From Pseudomonadota bacterium (lineage in GTDB: Bacteria; Desulfobacterota; Desulfobulbia; Desulfobulbales; Desulfocapsaceae), in the NCBI GenBank assembly GCA_023412495.1, contig JAEYNP010000042.1:1-64000 (forward strand): a stretch of DNA of 64,000 nucleotides. Direction: 5' to 3'. Within the stretch, counting starts at the first letter, position 1; every line of letters starts with the position of its first letter. Positions 25,324-34,308 of this stretch are shown piece after piece. The notes under the pieces were generated by a model. The model had not been told where the DNA came from. It made no database searches and saw only the letters and a list, made by a program, of their open reading frames with translations. The position numbers and the translations under genes were made by a program.

Positions 25324-25992
25324 TCAGCGATCGGTTTCCCGGAAAGAGACATCTCCCATTATCGCTTGGATAAATCTGGGACAGTCCATACCATGTTTGG
25401 TCGACAGCCTATGCTGTCCGTCGAGCCGGACATACAGCTGGGCCAGCAGTTGCCTGAACGTGGACAGAACGCCGTGGCCGGTCACGGCGACGGAGTAGAC
25501 AATGGGCCAGGGCGCATTTTTCCACCGCGACCGAATCTCCTCCCGCGACAGGGTGTCGGGGAGGTCTCTTTTGTTGAATTGGACGACCAGGGGCAGGTTT
25601 GGGAAATCCAATCCCACACGCGCCGCATTCTCTGCCAGGTTTTGAAAGGACTCGCCATTGTTGATCGACTGATCGAACTGGGAGTCGGCGACGAAGACCA
25701 CGCCGTCGGCTCTCGACAGGACGGCCTTTCTCGTGGAGTCGTGCTGGACCTGGCCGGGGACGGTAAAGAGCTTGATCTTGACCAGCAGGCCGGAGGCTGT
25801 CTTGAATCCCATGGGAAGGAGATCGAAGAACAGGGTCCTGTCGTCTTTGGTCTCCAGGCTCATCAACTCACCGGAAAGCTGTGGCTGCAGATTGTCGTGC
25901 AGACTAATGAGGTTGGTGGTTTTGCCGCTGAGTGCCGGACCATAGTAGACGATTTTTACCACCAGGCTGTTTTCATTTTCTTGGTGATTCAT
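25324..25992 (-). CDS. MglA-like small GTPase
   Basis: A 222-residue protein from the ATG at 25992, with a GGAGAGGAAGCGGG site upstream. The P-loop is GPALSGKTTN, the G3 region reads FTVPGQ (VPGQ in place of Ras DXXG, typical of MglA), and G4 is NKRD. MglA GTPases set cell polarity and direct type IV pili and gliding motors in Myxococcus and relatives. The C-terminal ~30 residues extend beyond the minimal fold. No MglB-type GAP (roadblock protein) is seen next to it. It is the first gene of an operon with a histidine kinase and a receiver-GspE ATPase. Confidence 0.88.
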   Translation of the reverse strand: MNHQENENSLVVKIVYYGPALSGKTTNLISLHDNLQPQLSGELMSLETKDDRTLFFDLLPMGFKTASGLLVKIKLFTVPGQVQHDSTRKAVLSRADGVVFVADSQFDQSINNGESFQNLAENAARVGLDFPNLPLVVQFNKRDLPDTLSREEIRSRWKNAPWPIVYSVAVTGHGVLSTFRQLLAQLYVRLDGQHRLSTKHGMDCPRFIQAIMGDVSFRETDR

Positions 25993-26202
25993 TTTCCCGC
26001 TTCCTCTCCTTGCAACCTCCTCTGACAATCGATCGAGACACAGAGTAACAGACACTGCTTTACTGTATCATCGGACGTCTGGAATCTGAAGGAAATTGGG
26101 AGAAATCGGCCACATTATCGAAGGAGGGGCCGGTTTTATCGCAGTGTCGGAATGCAGAGGCGGATAGGATCGCGAGATTAGAGAAGCATCCTGAAACGCA
26201 GA

Positions 26203-26234
26203 GGGGCTGGGTCGATAGACATCAACCCAGCCCC
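26203..26234 (-). terminator. Hairpin downstream of the DUF2795 gene
   Basis: GGGGCTGGGT (26203-26212) pairs perfectly with ACCCAGCCCC (26225-26234), with a further GAT/ATC pairing inside. It lies 54 bases after the stop of the leftward DUF2795 gene. No T-run follows on either strand, so it may stabilise RNA rather than terminate efficiently. Confidence 0.5.
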
Positions 26235-26287
26235 TGTTATGTTTACAGGATTTCGCATGGGAATCCTGGTAATTATCCAGATAAGAA

Positions 26288-26494
26288 TCAGTGCTCCTTG
26301 CCGTAGCCTTTCATGACATCGGCCATCGTGCCGTATTCCTGTTCGGGCATTTTCTTGAGTTCCTGCAGGACCGGCTCCTCGGCATGATTCTTTTTGGCCT
26401 GATTGATCAGATCCTTCTTGTTGGCTGGAAAATCAATGCCTTTCAAATATTTTGCCACATTGGCGGGAGACCCGCCGCCTACTCCTCGTGCCAT
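26288..26494 (-). CDS. DUF2795 domain small protein
   Basis: A 68-residue protein from the ATG at 26494 (GGGGGTAATT upstream). A longer open frame upstream is not family-like. The body NVAKYLKGIDFPANKKDLIN, then a conserved VLQELKKMPEQEYGTMADVM, matches DUF2795, a small helical domain often found alone or in tandem and of unknown function. It is preceded by a glycine-rich ARGVGGGSP start. Monocistronic. Confidence 0.85.
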   Translation of the reverse strand: MARGVGGGSPANVAKYLKGIDFPANKKDLINQAKKNHAEEPVLQELKKMPEQEYGTMADVMKGYGKEH

Positions 26495-26720
26495 AATTAC
26501 CCCCTTTTTAGATGAGGTGATGAATAATGAACATTTGCCACCACGGCAATGTTCCGGAGTAATTAATGTGATAGGTGTATTATTACTGGTAACCACCTGA
26601 CAAACGAAGTCAACCTGGTGGCGTTTGGCTTGTGCCACTTGTTCGGAGGTGGCGGGGGTGGTGCGGATGAGAGGGATAATCTCGATGAGATCTCAGTCTT
26701 TGCGCCTGGACCAGTGCTCG

Positions 26721-28859
26721 TCAACAGTGGAGGTTGAGCCACTTGGCGAGGATCTGAAAAACGATCTCTCTTTTGATCGGTTTGGAGATGTAATCGTTCA
26801 TGCCGGCTTCGAGGCAGAGTTCCTTGTCCCCTTTCATGGCGTTGGCGGTCATGGCGATTATCGGAATGTCCGCATATCCTTGTTGCCGAATCTGTCGGGT
26901 GGCTTCATAGCCGTCCATCTCCGGCATCTGGATATCCATGAGAATCAGGTCGAAATCCTCTGGAGCTCTGGTGAATGCCTCCACTGCGGCTTTGCCGTTG
27001 GGTGCCAAGGTAACCTTGTATCCAGCCTTGCCGAGCATTACCATCGCCAGTTTCTGGTTGACCGGGTTGTCTTCGGCCAGCATCAGCCGCACCGATTGTT
27101 TCAACTCTTCCCGGACCGAATACTGGGTGATGATCCTTTGCCCTTCCTCCTTCTTGGCATCGTCGACCGTGCCGAGGATGCGGGAAAGGGTGCCAATGAG
27201 CAGGTCGCGTCGCGCAGGCTTGGTGAGAAAGGCATTAAACCCTGCATGCTGGCATTTCTGCGCCACTCGTTCCGTGGACGAGGTATAGGCAAGGAGGGGT
27301 ATGGCGGGATTGTCGAGTTGGGACGAACGGATTTGCCCGGCGAGTTCGTATCCGGAGAGGGAAGGCATCTGAAGATCGAGTATGGCCATCTGGAAGGGAG
27401 CCTTCTGCTGTTCCGCCCGGGAGAGTTCCGCCGTTGCCGCCGTGCTGTCGGTGATCGTCACCACGTCCATGCCGGCTTTTTGGAGCACCCCCTCGAGGAT
27501 CTCGTTGTTGATCTGATTGTCGTCAACCACGAGGACTTTCACACCCTGCAGATTCTCTGCCGCCGGACGGCGAGGGATATGCGGGGAAGATTTCTGCAGA
27601 ACAGATGTGAAAAAGAACGTGGAACCGGACCCAACAGTGGATTCAACCCGGATCTGCCCGTTCATCAGTTTCGCTATCCGTCTGCAGATCGAGAGGCCGA
27701 GACCGGTGCCTCCGTATTTTCTGGTTGTCGAGCCGTCAGCCTGCTTGAAGTCTTCGAAAATTGTCGAGAGCTGCTTTTTCGGGATGCCGATACCGGTGTC
27801 GCGGATTTTGGTAAGCAGGGTGAGGTGGGTTTCGCTTTCCTCCTTCACTTCGAGACTTAACTCCAGTTCCCCCTGCTCCGTGAATTTGGCGGCATTGCCG
27901 AGCAGGTTGACGAGCACCTGCCTGAACCTCCCCGGGTCTCCTTTGGCATTGGCGGGAAGATTGTCGTCGATCCGGCAAAGCACCTCGATGGGCTTGCCGG
28001 CGACTCGCGGCCTGATCAGGTCACAGACGTCGTGGGCGATGATTTCCGGGTCGAAATCGATGCATTCGAGGGACATCTCGCCGGCCTCGACCTTTGAAAA
28101 ATCAAGTATGTCGTTGATCAAGGACAGGAGCGATTCGCCGCTGCGCTTGATCGCCAGGGCGAAATCCTTCTGCTCGTCATCCAACTCCGTGGTAAGCAGC
28201 ATATCCGTGAAGCCGATTACGCCGTTCATCGGCGTTCGTATCTCGTGACTCATGGAGGCGAGAAACTGGCTTTTGGCGATGCTTGCCTGCTCGGCGGCTA
28301 TTTTCGACTTGCGGAGTTCCTTGGTTTGGCTTTCTATCTCCGATTGCAGCATCTTCGAATAGATTTCCTGCTGCTCATGCACCATTCTGTAGCTGCGTTG
28401 GGCTTCCTCGAGCATTTCCCGTTGTTTTGCCTCCAGAACCTGGAACTTGCGGTTGAACTGGTTTTTCTGGATGACGATCTTTTTCTGGAGTTGCTCGGTT
28501 TCCTTGCGATCCAGATAACCCCGTACCATCAGGGGCATCAAGGCGGCGAGCCCTTTCGGGCTGAAGTCCCTGTAGTCTGTGGCGAGCAGCAGAGTCGCTT
28601 GCAGCGACGGTACTGGAATGCTCAGGTAATTTGTATCTGAAGATAGCCACCAGCCTCTGTCGTCGGCAACATGGATGGCGGGATCGACAAGATCGGCTAT
28701 CGACCCTTTTGACAGGCCTTCGAGACCTTCTTCGGGAATGAGACGGCCTTCATGGGTGACGGCAAGAACGGCGATATCCGGTAAAATCTCCTGCAGGTAG
28801 ACGAGCAGGTCCTTGATCAGGGCCTCCGGGGAGGCCGCCTTGTTGAACAGGCTGGTCAT
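26721..28859 (-). CDS. Hybrid histidine kinase with two receiver domains
   Basis: A 712-residue soluble protein. The first ~125 residues form a GAF-like region without clear motifs, then comes a coiled coil (~130-195). The H-box is [15 protein letters not shown], followed by HATPase motifs (GTGLGLS) and two receivers near ~440-560 ([14 protein letters not shown]) and ~590-705 (LAEDNP, LMDIQMP). This is the BarA/EvgS-like layout without the Hpt domain, so a separate Hpt protein is needed. It starts four bases after the HDOD gene and is cotranscribed with it. Confidence 0.92.
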   Translation of the reverse strand: MTSLFNKAASPEALIKDLLVYLQEILPDIAVLAVTHEGRLIPEEGLEGLSKGSIADLVDPAIHVADDRGWWLSSDTNYLSIPVPSLQATLLLATDYRDFSPKGLAALMPLMVRGYLDRKETEQLQKKIVIQKNQFNRKFQVLEAKQREMLEEAQRSYRMVHEQQEIYSKMLQSEIESQTKELRKSKIAAEQASIAKSQFLASMSHEIRTPMNGVIGFTDMLLTTELDDEQKDFALAIKRSGESLLSLINDILDFSKVEAGEMSLECIDFDPEIIAHDVCDLIRPRVAGKPIEVLCRIDDNLPANAKGDPGRFRQVLVNLLGNAAKFTEQGELELSLEVKEESETHLTLLTKIRDTGIGIPKKQLSTIFEDFKQADGSTTRKYGGTGLGLSICRRIAKLMNGQIRVESTVGSGSTFFFTSVLQKSSPHIPRRPAAENLQGVKVLVVDDNQINNEILEGVLQKAGMDVVTITDSTAATAELSRAEQQKAPFQMAILDLQMPSLSGYELAGQIRSSQLDNPAIPLLAYTSSTERVAQKCQHAGFNAFLTKPARRDLLIGTLSRILGTVDDAKKEEGQRIITQYSVREELKQSVRLMLAEDNPVNQKLAMVMLGKAGYKVTLAPNGKAAVEAFTRAPEDFDLILMDIQMPEMDGYEATRQIRQQGYADIPIIAMTANAMKGDKELCLEAGMNDYISKPIKREIVFQILAKWLNLHC

Positions 28860-28863
28860 GGTC

Positions 28864-29700
28864 CTAGCCGTAAATCGACCGGGCCTTGGTCATTTCATCC
28901 GGCAAATCCTCGAGAAGTACGGTGTATTCATCCAGGTTTTCCTGGAGGTGATCGAGGAGCGGCGGAGAAATCTGCGTGGCCATATCGGGTAGGGTGGCGT
29001 GGCCCGTCTGGGCGGCGAGGTATTCGGCAATCTGCAGAATGCCGGTGGCGCTCGAAGGCTCGACGTCTGAAGAAAGACGGTGATGGTCGCGGATCGCTTC
29101 CTGAGTGGAAATGGCCATATTCCAGTCAAGCGTCATGATATAGCAGATTTCGCAGTGGTCGGTGCCGAAGGCCTGCCGCTCCATATCGACTAACGATGCG
29201 GAGTTGTTGCATGTCGTGCAGATCCTATGAAATGCCGCCTTCTTGACCTGCTCCTCCACCAGTAATCCGAAATCGTGAAGGATGCCGCAAAGAAACGCGT
29301 CATCGCCGTTTATTCCGAATATCCTCTCGGCCACCATCTTGCTGCAGATGGAGACCGCGGCGCTGTGGAGCCATAACCGTTTTTTGGAAAAGACGCTTTC
29401 TTTCTCCGGTGCCATGAAAATATTCTTCAAGGCATCGGCCACCACCAGGTTGTGCAGGTTTTTCATGCCCAGGAAGGCGACCGCCCGACTTATGGAATCA
29501 ACAGTCTGTGCCAATCCGTAAAAGGGGCTGTTGACCAGCCGTAGCAGCCTGCTCACCAGGACCGGATCCATTTTTATCACTTCCTCGAAGTCCTTCATGG
29601 TCGACTCGTTGTCGGCTATGAGGCGCGAGAGGGTCGTGACGATATGCGGAAGTGGGTGGATGTCTTGAAATCTTAAAATAAAATCTTGAGCCGCTGACAT
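28864..29700 (-). CDS. HDOD domain protein
   Basis: A 278-residue protein whose residues ~10-210 form an HDOD domain ([43 protein letters not shown]). HDOD domains are relatives of HD phosphohydrolases that have usually lost catalysis and act in signalling. The HD-like motif here is HDFG in [12 protein letters not shown]. It forms an operon with the hybrid kinase that follows, and so is probably part of the same pathway. Confidence 0.88.
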   Translation of the reverse strand: MSAAQDFILRFQDIHPLPHIVTTLSRLIADNESTMKDFEEVIKMDPVLVSRLLRLVNSPFYGLAQTVDSISRAVAFLGMKNLHNLVVADALKNIFMAPEKESVFSKKRLWLHSAAVSICSKMVAERIFGINGDDAFLCGILHDFGLLVEEQVKKAAFHRICTTCNNSASLVDMERQAFGTDHCEICYIMTLDWNMAISTQEAIRDHHRLSSDVEPSSATGILQIAEYLAAQTGHATLPDMATQISPPLLDHLQENLDEYTVLLEDLPDEMTKARSIYG

Positions 29701-29792
29701 GAGAATTTTCAGTCTTGTTGGTGACTGATTCCTTGTCTGGAGTTTTCCGTAATCCCGTAGGAGCTACTTTTGAGTACGGGAAGGTGGAGAGC

Positions 29793-30173
29793 TTATGGTC
29801 GCCTCAGCCGATCAGGAACTTTTTCCTTTTTTACCACTGCTTCGGATTTTATCCTCTCGAGGAGTTCAGACAGGACAGGCTTGACATGCTCTCGAATATC
29901 TCCGGCAACAACGATGTGCAGAAGATCGTCGCCGGGCCGCAAAATCCCCGACTCCGCTTCTATGAGGATCTCAAAAATGCCGTCGCAAAGGAGAAATTCC
30001 TTTCGCAAGGCCTCGATTTTCTGATAGTTGGGCGAGACTTCGAGAGACTCGACATCCGCACGGTCTTTTCTCGACCAGCCACGAACGACGCCGTTATGGA
30101 TGAGAATCATCCCGACCCTGTCGGCAAAATCGGGCCGGGTTTTCAGTTCTTTGATTTTTGCTGTGATATCCAT
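29793..30173 (-). CDS. MoaE-like molybdopterin synthase large-subunit homologue
   Basis: A 126-residue protein. The segment DDLLHIVVAGDIREHVKPVL and the following ELLERIKSEAVVKKEK resemble the MoaE core and its C-terminal active-site lysines. The first half is more divergent (MILIHNGVVRGWSR in place of the usual GA...F.G.VR). MoaE adds the dithiolene sulfurs of molybdopterin together with MoaD. No moaD is nearby, and the divergent N-terminus leaves open a non-catalytic paralogue. Spacing to the HDOD gene is 92 bases. Confidence 0.7.
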   Translation of the reverse strand: MDITAKIKELKTRPDFADRVGMILIHNGVVRGWSRKDRADVESLEVSPNYQKIEALRKEFLLCDGIFEILIEAESGILRPGDDLLHIVVAGDIREHVKPVLSELLERIKSEAVVKKEKVPDRLRRP

Positions 30174-30356
30174 GGAGTGCAGGGAAAAGATAACATTTGG
30201 CGGATCAGATTCAGGTTCCTCGTAAAAAAGTGAAAAGAGTTTGTTGCAATGTATGTCACGACCGGAACCCTCATCACGATAGATTCGTCGACAACCAAAG
30301 CTCGGGCGTGATCAAACCGGAGTGAGGCCCAAGCCTGCAACCAGAGAGCAGGTGGA

Positions 30357-31784
30357 TTAGGCCCCGGCTGCAGGTTTGGCATCGGGTGTTGCATTCAGCA
30401 CAGTCTTCCGTTTCCCGCCGTTGTCGATGCTGCCTACAGTCGGCGATTTGGCAGGAATGATGAGTTGCTGGCTGATATAGATTTTGGCGGATTTTTCGAG
30501 GTTGTTGGCCTGCAGCAGGCTCTTTGCGGATACTCCGTGCAGACGCGCTATGCTGCTGATGGTATCGCCTTTCTTCACCTTGTGGTAACGGCTGGCCTTC
30601 TGCGAGCCCTTGTAGATTGTCGGAGAAAGCGAGGCGATCTGCTGTTTGGTGTCTTTTCCTCCGGGCAGGCGGAGGCTGTAGCCTTTCGGAATATGTTTTT
30701 CGCCGTTGATAACAGGCGACATCAGGGCGGGGTTGAGTTCCTTCACGGTTGCCACGCTGATCCCGATTTTTTTTGAAATGTCCTTGATATGCACATATCC
30801 GGGAAGGTCGAGATAGTGGAAGTTCAGCTCCGGGTCCAGCCGGATGCTGCCGCTCGTTTCCATCCTCTTGGCAACCTTGAGGGCGGCAAGGAATTCGGAG
30901 TAGAAATTTCTCGAAGCGAACTTGAAATAGCCTTTATTGTAGTGCTTAAAAATCTTCTCGTAGGAGTCGAACTCCTTGGTCGCCCTGATCATGCCGGGCA
31001 GGCCGTAATTGTAGGAGGTAATGGCCAGCGGCCAATCCTGAAGCGACCGATGGCTGTTTTGCAGATACTGGGCTGCGGCATACGTGGAACGAATGGGATC
31101 CAGCCGCTCGTCCACGGTATAGTCTATGGTCAGATATCGTTTCCCGGTGGACCGGGTGAACTGCCAGAGGCCGGCCGCGCCAACCTTGGAATAGGCTCGG
31201 AAGTTGAAGGAGGATTCGACATGGGCGAGATAGGCGAGGTCCTCCGGCAACCGGTAGGAACGCAGGATCCTTTTTACTTCCTTCATATATGCGCCGGAAC
31301 TCACGACGCCGGCGAGAAATCTTTCCTTCTGGCCGCATTGGCTGCGGACGTTTTGTGCGGCCCTGACCATGTCCTGCCTGCAGTTCGGGCCGGAGAAGAG
31401 GGCGGCGATTTTCTTCTCTTCGGGGGTGGACGGCTGTTGTTGGGCCAGTTTGGTGAGAATCGCCTGATACTTTTCCTTGGCCCGTTGCTCGGCCAGCTCA
31501 TTCGGCCTCCGGGACCCAGGGAGGTTTCGGTCGAGCAGTTTGATGACTTCGTAGATCTTTGACAAATCCTCCGAGTCATGTATAACTGCCTCGTTCAAAG
31601 AATAGTGGCCGTAGATCTTTTCCCAGAACTGAACATTGTTTTTGATAGCCGGAAAGAGAGGGAACTCTTCGGTATCCTTATTCGCAGCGAGACACTCTGT
31701 CGTGGCGAAGAACGACCACCACAAGGTGTAGCTGAAGATCAACATTTTCAGGATGTTCGGGAATCCGACCGGTTTTGGAGCCAT
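30357..31784 (-). CDS. MltD-like lytic transglycosylase with two LysM domains
   Basis: A 475-residue exported protein. A hydrophobic signal (~13-32) ends near TECLA. The SLT domain (~150-290) has the catalytic Glu in AHVESSF and the motif GAAGLWQF. Two LysM domains follow, a divergent one near ~310-360 and a clear one (YHKVKKGDTISSIARLHGVS) near ~400-445. It cleaves peptidoglycan glycan strands in the periplasm. The order SLT then LysM is that of MltD, though I see no lipobox. It diverges from the Nudix gene. Confidence 0.9.
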   Translation of the reverse strand: MAPKPVGFPNILKMLIFSYTLWWSFFATTECLAANKDTEEFPLFPAIKNNVQFWEKIYGHYSLNEAVIHDSEDLSKIYEVIKLLDRNLPGSRRPNELAEQRAKEKYQAILTKLAQQQPSTPEEKKIAALFSGPNCRQDMVRAAQNVRSQCGQKERFLAGVVSSGAYMKEVKRILRSYRLPEDLAYLAHVESSFNFRAYSKVGAAGLWQFTRSTGKRYLTIDYTVDERLDPIRSTYAAAQYLQNSHRSLQDWPLAITSYNYGLPGMIRATKEFDSYEKIFKHYNKGYFKFASRNFYSEFLAALKVAKRMETSGSIRLDPELNFHYLDLPGYVHIKDISKKIGISVATVKELNPALMSPVINGEKHIPKGYSLRLPGGKDTKQQIASLSPTIYKGSQKASRYHKVKKGDTISSIARLHGVSAKSLLQANNLEKSAKIYISQQLIIPAKSPTVGSIDNGGKRKTVLNATPDAKPAAGA

Positions 31785-31920
31785 CGTTTCGAGCTGGAAT
31801 TGGTTTATGGATGCAGCAATAGAGCAGCCTTGGCGGTTCGACCTCTACAAAAGTTATATCACAAGAGAGACAGCAGCGGAATATGATTAATCGTACTACC
31901 CTCAAAATCTGGAATCAGCA

Positions 31921-32406
31921 ATGTACACACCAATAGTCGCCACACTCGGTTATATCCTGTCGGCGGACGGAAAGCAAACCCTCCTTGTTCATCGGAACAG
32001 GCGGTCCGACGACCAGCATCTTGGAAAATACAACGGACTCGGCGGAAAGATGCTGCCGGATGAGGATATATATCAATGCCTTGTCAGGGAAATCATGGAA
32101 GAGGCGAACATAGTGTGCGAGAAGGCTGTATTGCGGGGAACGATCAACTGGACCGGCTTCGGGCCGCACGGCGAGAATTGGTTGGGTTTTATTTTTTTGG
32201 TCGAGCGGTTTCGGGGAGTGCCCCGATCGTCAAACGACGAGGGCGACCTGGTCTGGGTCGATGTGGACGATCTGCTCAAGTTGCCGATGTGGGAAGGGGA
32301 CAAATATTTTCTCCCCCTGGTGTTCGATGATGATCCTCGCATCTTCCACGGATTCATGCCGTATCACAACGCCAGGCCATTAAGCTGGAGCTATTCGCGA
32401 ATGTGA
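31921..32406 (+). CDS. Nudix hydrolase, 8-oxo-dGTP diphosphatase type
   Basis: A 161-residue MutT/MTH1-like protein. The conserved start LLVHRNRRSDDQHLGKYNGL and then GGK lead into the Nudix box (G-x5-E-x7-REIMEEANI), where the usual Gly of EExGU is Asn. The catalytic REXXEE glutamates are intact. It probably removes oxidised nucleotides. It is the first gene of the rightward run to the cell-division genes, with a 122-base gap before the next. Confidence 0.88.
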   Translation: MYTPIVATLGYILSADGKQTLLVHRNRRSDDQHLGKYNGLGGKMLPDEDIYQCLVREIMEEANIVCEKAVLRGTINWTGFGPHGENWLGFIFLVERFRGVPRSSNDEGDLVWVDVDDLLKLPMWEGDKYFLPLVFDDDPRIFHGFMPYHNARPLSWSYSRM

Positions 32407-32528
32407 TTGAGGTTGCGGACAATCTGCCGCATGGTATATTCAGTTTATGAGGAGTCGTCAAAAATTCCCGAAGCCATCGCAGGAAGCGCACATACGTTTT
32501 AGTCGATAGGTTGGAGGGAGGATAATAC

Positions 32529-32963
32529 ATGGAAGGAGCAAAGGATATGGGTCAGGAAAGCGAGCTTCAGCGTCTTGAGCGTTTTGTGGCGAAGTTATTA
32601 ACGAGTTTTTCCGAACTGCGGGCGGAAAAGGCCGGACTGGTGCGGGAACTTGGTGAACGTGAACAACAGGTCGAAGAACTGCGCAGCAGGTTGGCTACCG
32701 AAGAGGCGGAGCGGGGGGAGATCGGTCAAAGAGTCGGACGGCTCGTCGAGCAGATCGAGGAATGGGAAAAGAGCTTGGATGAGACTGCAGCCGTTGAACC
32801 GCTTCCGGCTTCCGCAGAAGACTCGAGCGATACCGGGGAAGCGGTGATGGACGCATATGAGGTTGAAGAGGAAGAGGAGGCAAACATACCGGAGTCACGC
32901 GGCGACGAGGAAGGGCGGGTCCAGCACAACCTGTTTTCTCTAACGGGTTCCCAAAGATTTTAG
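32529..32963 (+). CDS. Coiled-coil protein upstream of zapA (ZapB-like)
   Basis: A 144-residue acidic protein. Residues ~10-85 are a continuous predicted coiled coil rich in Glu, Leu and Arg (EREQQVEELRSRLATEEAER). The tail is disordered, with a run of glutamates (~112-117). A GGAGGGAGG site precedes the ATG. Small coiled-coil genes directly before zapA are usual in this phylum and are called ZapB-like, as cell-division ring stabilisers. The similarity is in structure and place only. Confidence 0.65.
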   Translation: MEGAKDMGQESELQRLERFVAKLLTSFSELRAEKAGLVRELGEREQQVEELRSRLATEEAERGEIGQRVGRLVEQIEEWEKSLDETAAVEPLPASAEDSSDTGEAVMDAYEVEEEEEANIPESRGDEEGRVQHNLFSLTGSQRF

Positions 32964-32999
32964 TGCCTTGCCGGCTTCTTGTTGTTTTATCGCAGAAGG

Positions 33000-33047
33000 C
33001 TTGTACTCCACAAGGGGTACTGAATGAGGGTCCCCTTGCGGGGGCCG
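33000..33047 (+). repeat. Partial dispersed repeat before zapA
   Basis: CTTGTACTCCACAAGGGGTA and the following CTGAATGAGGGTCCCC match the segment CTTATACCCCTCAAGGGGGT onwards at 7861, including the TACC-type palindrome. The hairpin half of the repeat is missing here. It fills the 121-base gap before zapA. Confidence 0.5.
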
Positions 33048-33084
33048 GTAGCCAGGCAGGTGTCGGACAAGGGATAGGGCAGGT

Positions 33085-33384
33085 ATGGCGGAAAATGAAA
33101 GGATGGTCACATTCGAGTTATTGGGGCAAGAATATAAGTTTTATACAGCCGCCTCGGATGACGAATTGCAGGCTGTTCTTTCACTTGTTCGTCAACTGCT
33201 CGAGGTGGGACCGGGCCAGAAAACCGGGTCGATCCCGGTCGGAAGAGTGGCCATAATGGCCTGTTTGAATATTGCTTCAAGATATGTCAAGCTCGAACAG
33301 GAATTTGCCGAATATAAGATGGACTTGGAAGAGAGGATTTTGAGACTGAACGAAGACATCAGAGCGAAGTTGCTGGCTGATTGA
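33085..33384 (+). CDS. zapA: Cell division protein ZapA
   Basis: A 99-residue protein. VTFELLGQEYKFYTAASDDE matches the N-terminal head of ZapA, and the C-terminal half is a coiled coil (LEQEFAEYKMDLEERILRLN). ZapA cross-links FtsZ filaments at the division site. Its place after a coiled-coil protein and before a 6S RNA gene is the arrangement common in proteobacteria. Confidence 0.88.
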   Translation: MAENERMVTFELLGQEYKFYTAASDDELQAVLSLVRQLLEVGPGQKTGSIPVGRVAIMACLNIASRYVKLEQEFAEYKMDLEERILRLNEDIRAKLLAD

Positions 33385-33504
33385 GAACATCGGTAGAAAT
33401 TGTTTTCGTTTGTCGGAAAGTCTGCTATAATCCAATGAAGAAATGGCACTTTTCAGGTATTTATTGCGGGTTTGCCAAGAGTATTGCCTGTTTACGTGAT
33501 AGAT

Positions 33505-33680
33505 ATTTCCCTGCACTGTTGGTGATCTTCAGTGTGTGTTGAGCCAACTCCCATTAAAAGGGTAGCTCCACTGGTCATCGAAGGAGAATCGTATCGACGA
33601 ATTTCCAGAAATGGCTATGAGATTGCCCACCTATTTCGATAGGTTTAACTTTCCTGGTGACACGGCAGTGTGGGGAAGAT
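33505..33680 (+). ncRNA. ssrS: 6S RNA
   Basis: The stretch after zapA can fold as a long hairpin of ~175 bases: 5' TTCCC-TG-CACTG (33507-33518) pairs with 3' CAGTG-TG-GGGAA (33666-33677) as a closing stem with a symmetric internal bulge. Length, bulged closing stem and place downstream of zapA all fit 6S RNA, which binds RNA polymerase holoenzyme in stationary phase. A hairpin and T-run follow. No protein in the same stretch is plausible. A covariance-model search would settle it. Confidence 0.7.
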
Positions 33681-33687
33681 CTTTTCG

Positions 33688-33711
33688 GGCAGAGCTTCTG
33701 CCTGTGTTTTT
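33688..33711 (+). terminator. Terminator after 6S RNA
   Basis: GGCAGA-GCT-TCTGCC hairpin followed by TGTGTTTTT, eight bases after the closing stem of the 6S-like RNA. Confidence 0.65.
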
Positions 33712-34308
33712 ACTCATCCGGCGTGAGGCAGCGGGAAAGCTCATTCCGGTCAAACATATAAAGAAGATTGACTTCAGCAGGGAAGGTGCTGTCGGAACGA
33801 AGAACGAATACAGGGAAGCAGGACTGCTTTTTTAGATACTCTTCCAGATGAATCGACAAAAGGTGGTGATCTGGATTAATTTTATTCCCATGTCAGAGTG
33901 GAATAACTCCTTTCCAAAGGGAGCGGTATAACAGGAAATCCAGTATTTGCTGGTATATCATATCTGCGCGATTAACTGATTGTTCGGTTTCATCTTGGTG
34001 AGGAAAAAGGCCGCAAATGAATCTTTGCGGAGTGTCGCCAAGGCTGTAAGGTTGTCAAGGTTTTACCGGGGTTTTACGACCCGATTGCTTCTCAAGGAAC
34101 TCCTGTGCTTGGGAAGAATTCCGGGAAAAGGCGGATTGGTGTGTCATTCATCCGCCGGCGTCAAGCCATCACAAAATAAGGCAGGCAACGGTAACCAGGT
34201 ACCTCCGAGCAGCGATAAAGGCCCATCCTTCAAGTAATCCCCCCTCGTCTTCAAGTTTCCACCGTCATACCTCCTGTCCTGTCAGTCGCCACCACGATAG
34301 GATACTTT
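33712..34308. other. Non-coding stretch between 6S RNA and rny
   Basis: About 600 bases without a convincing gene. An 85-codon frame at 33980-34237 has no ribosome site and no domain-like composition. Short repeats such as CCTTTCCAAAGGG and an AGCAGGACTGCTTTTTT hairpin near 33820 (possibly a second 6S-region terminator) are all that can be seen. The rny promoter must lie here, but no clear -35/-10 pair was found. Confidence 0.5.

Noticed and set aside
33611..33835. A 74-codon open frame after zapA
   Set aside because: It overlaps the 3' half of the 6S-like RNA and its terminator, and the product has no protein-like features.
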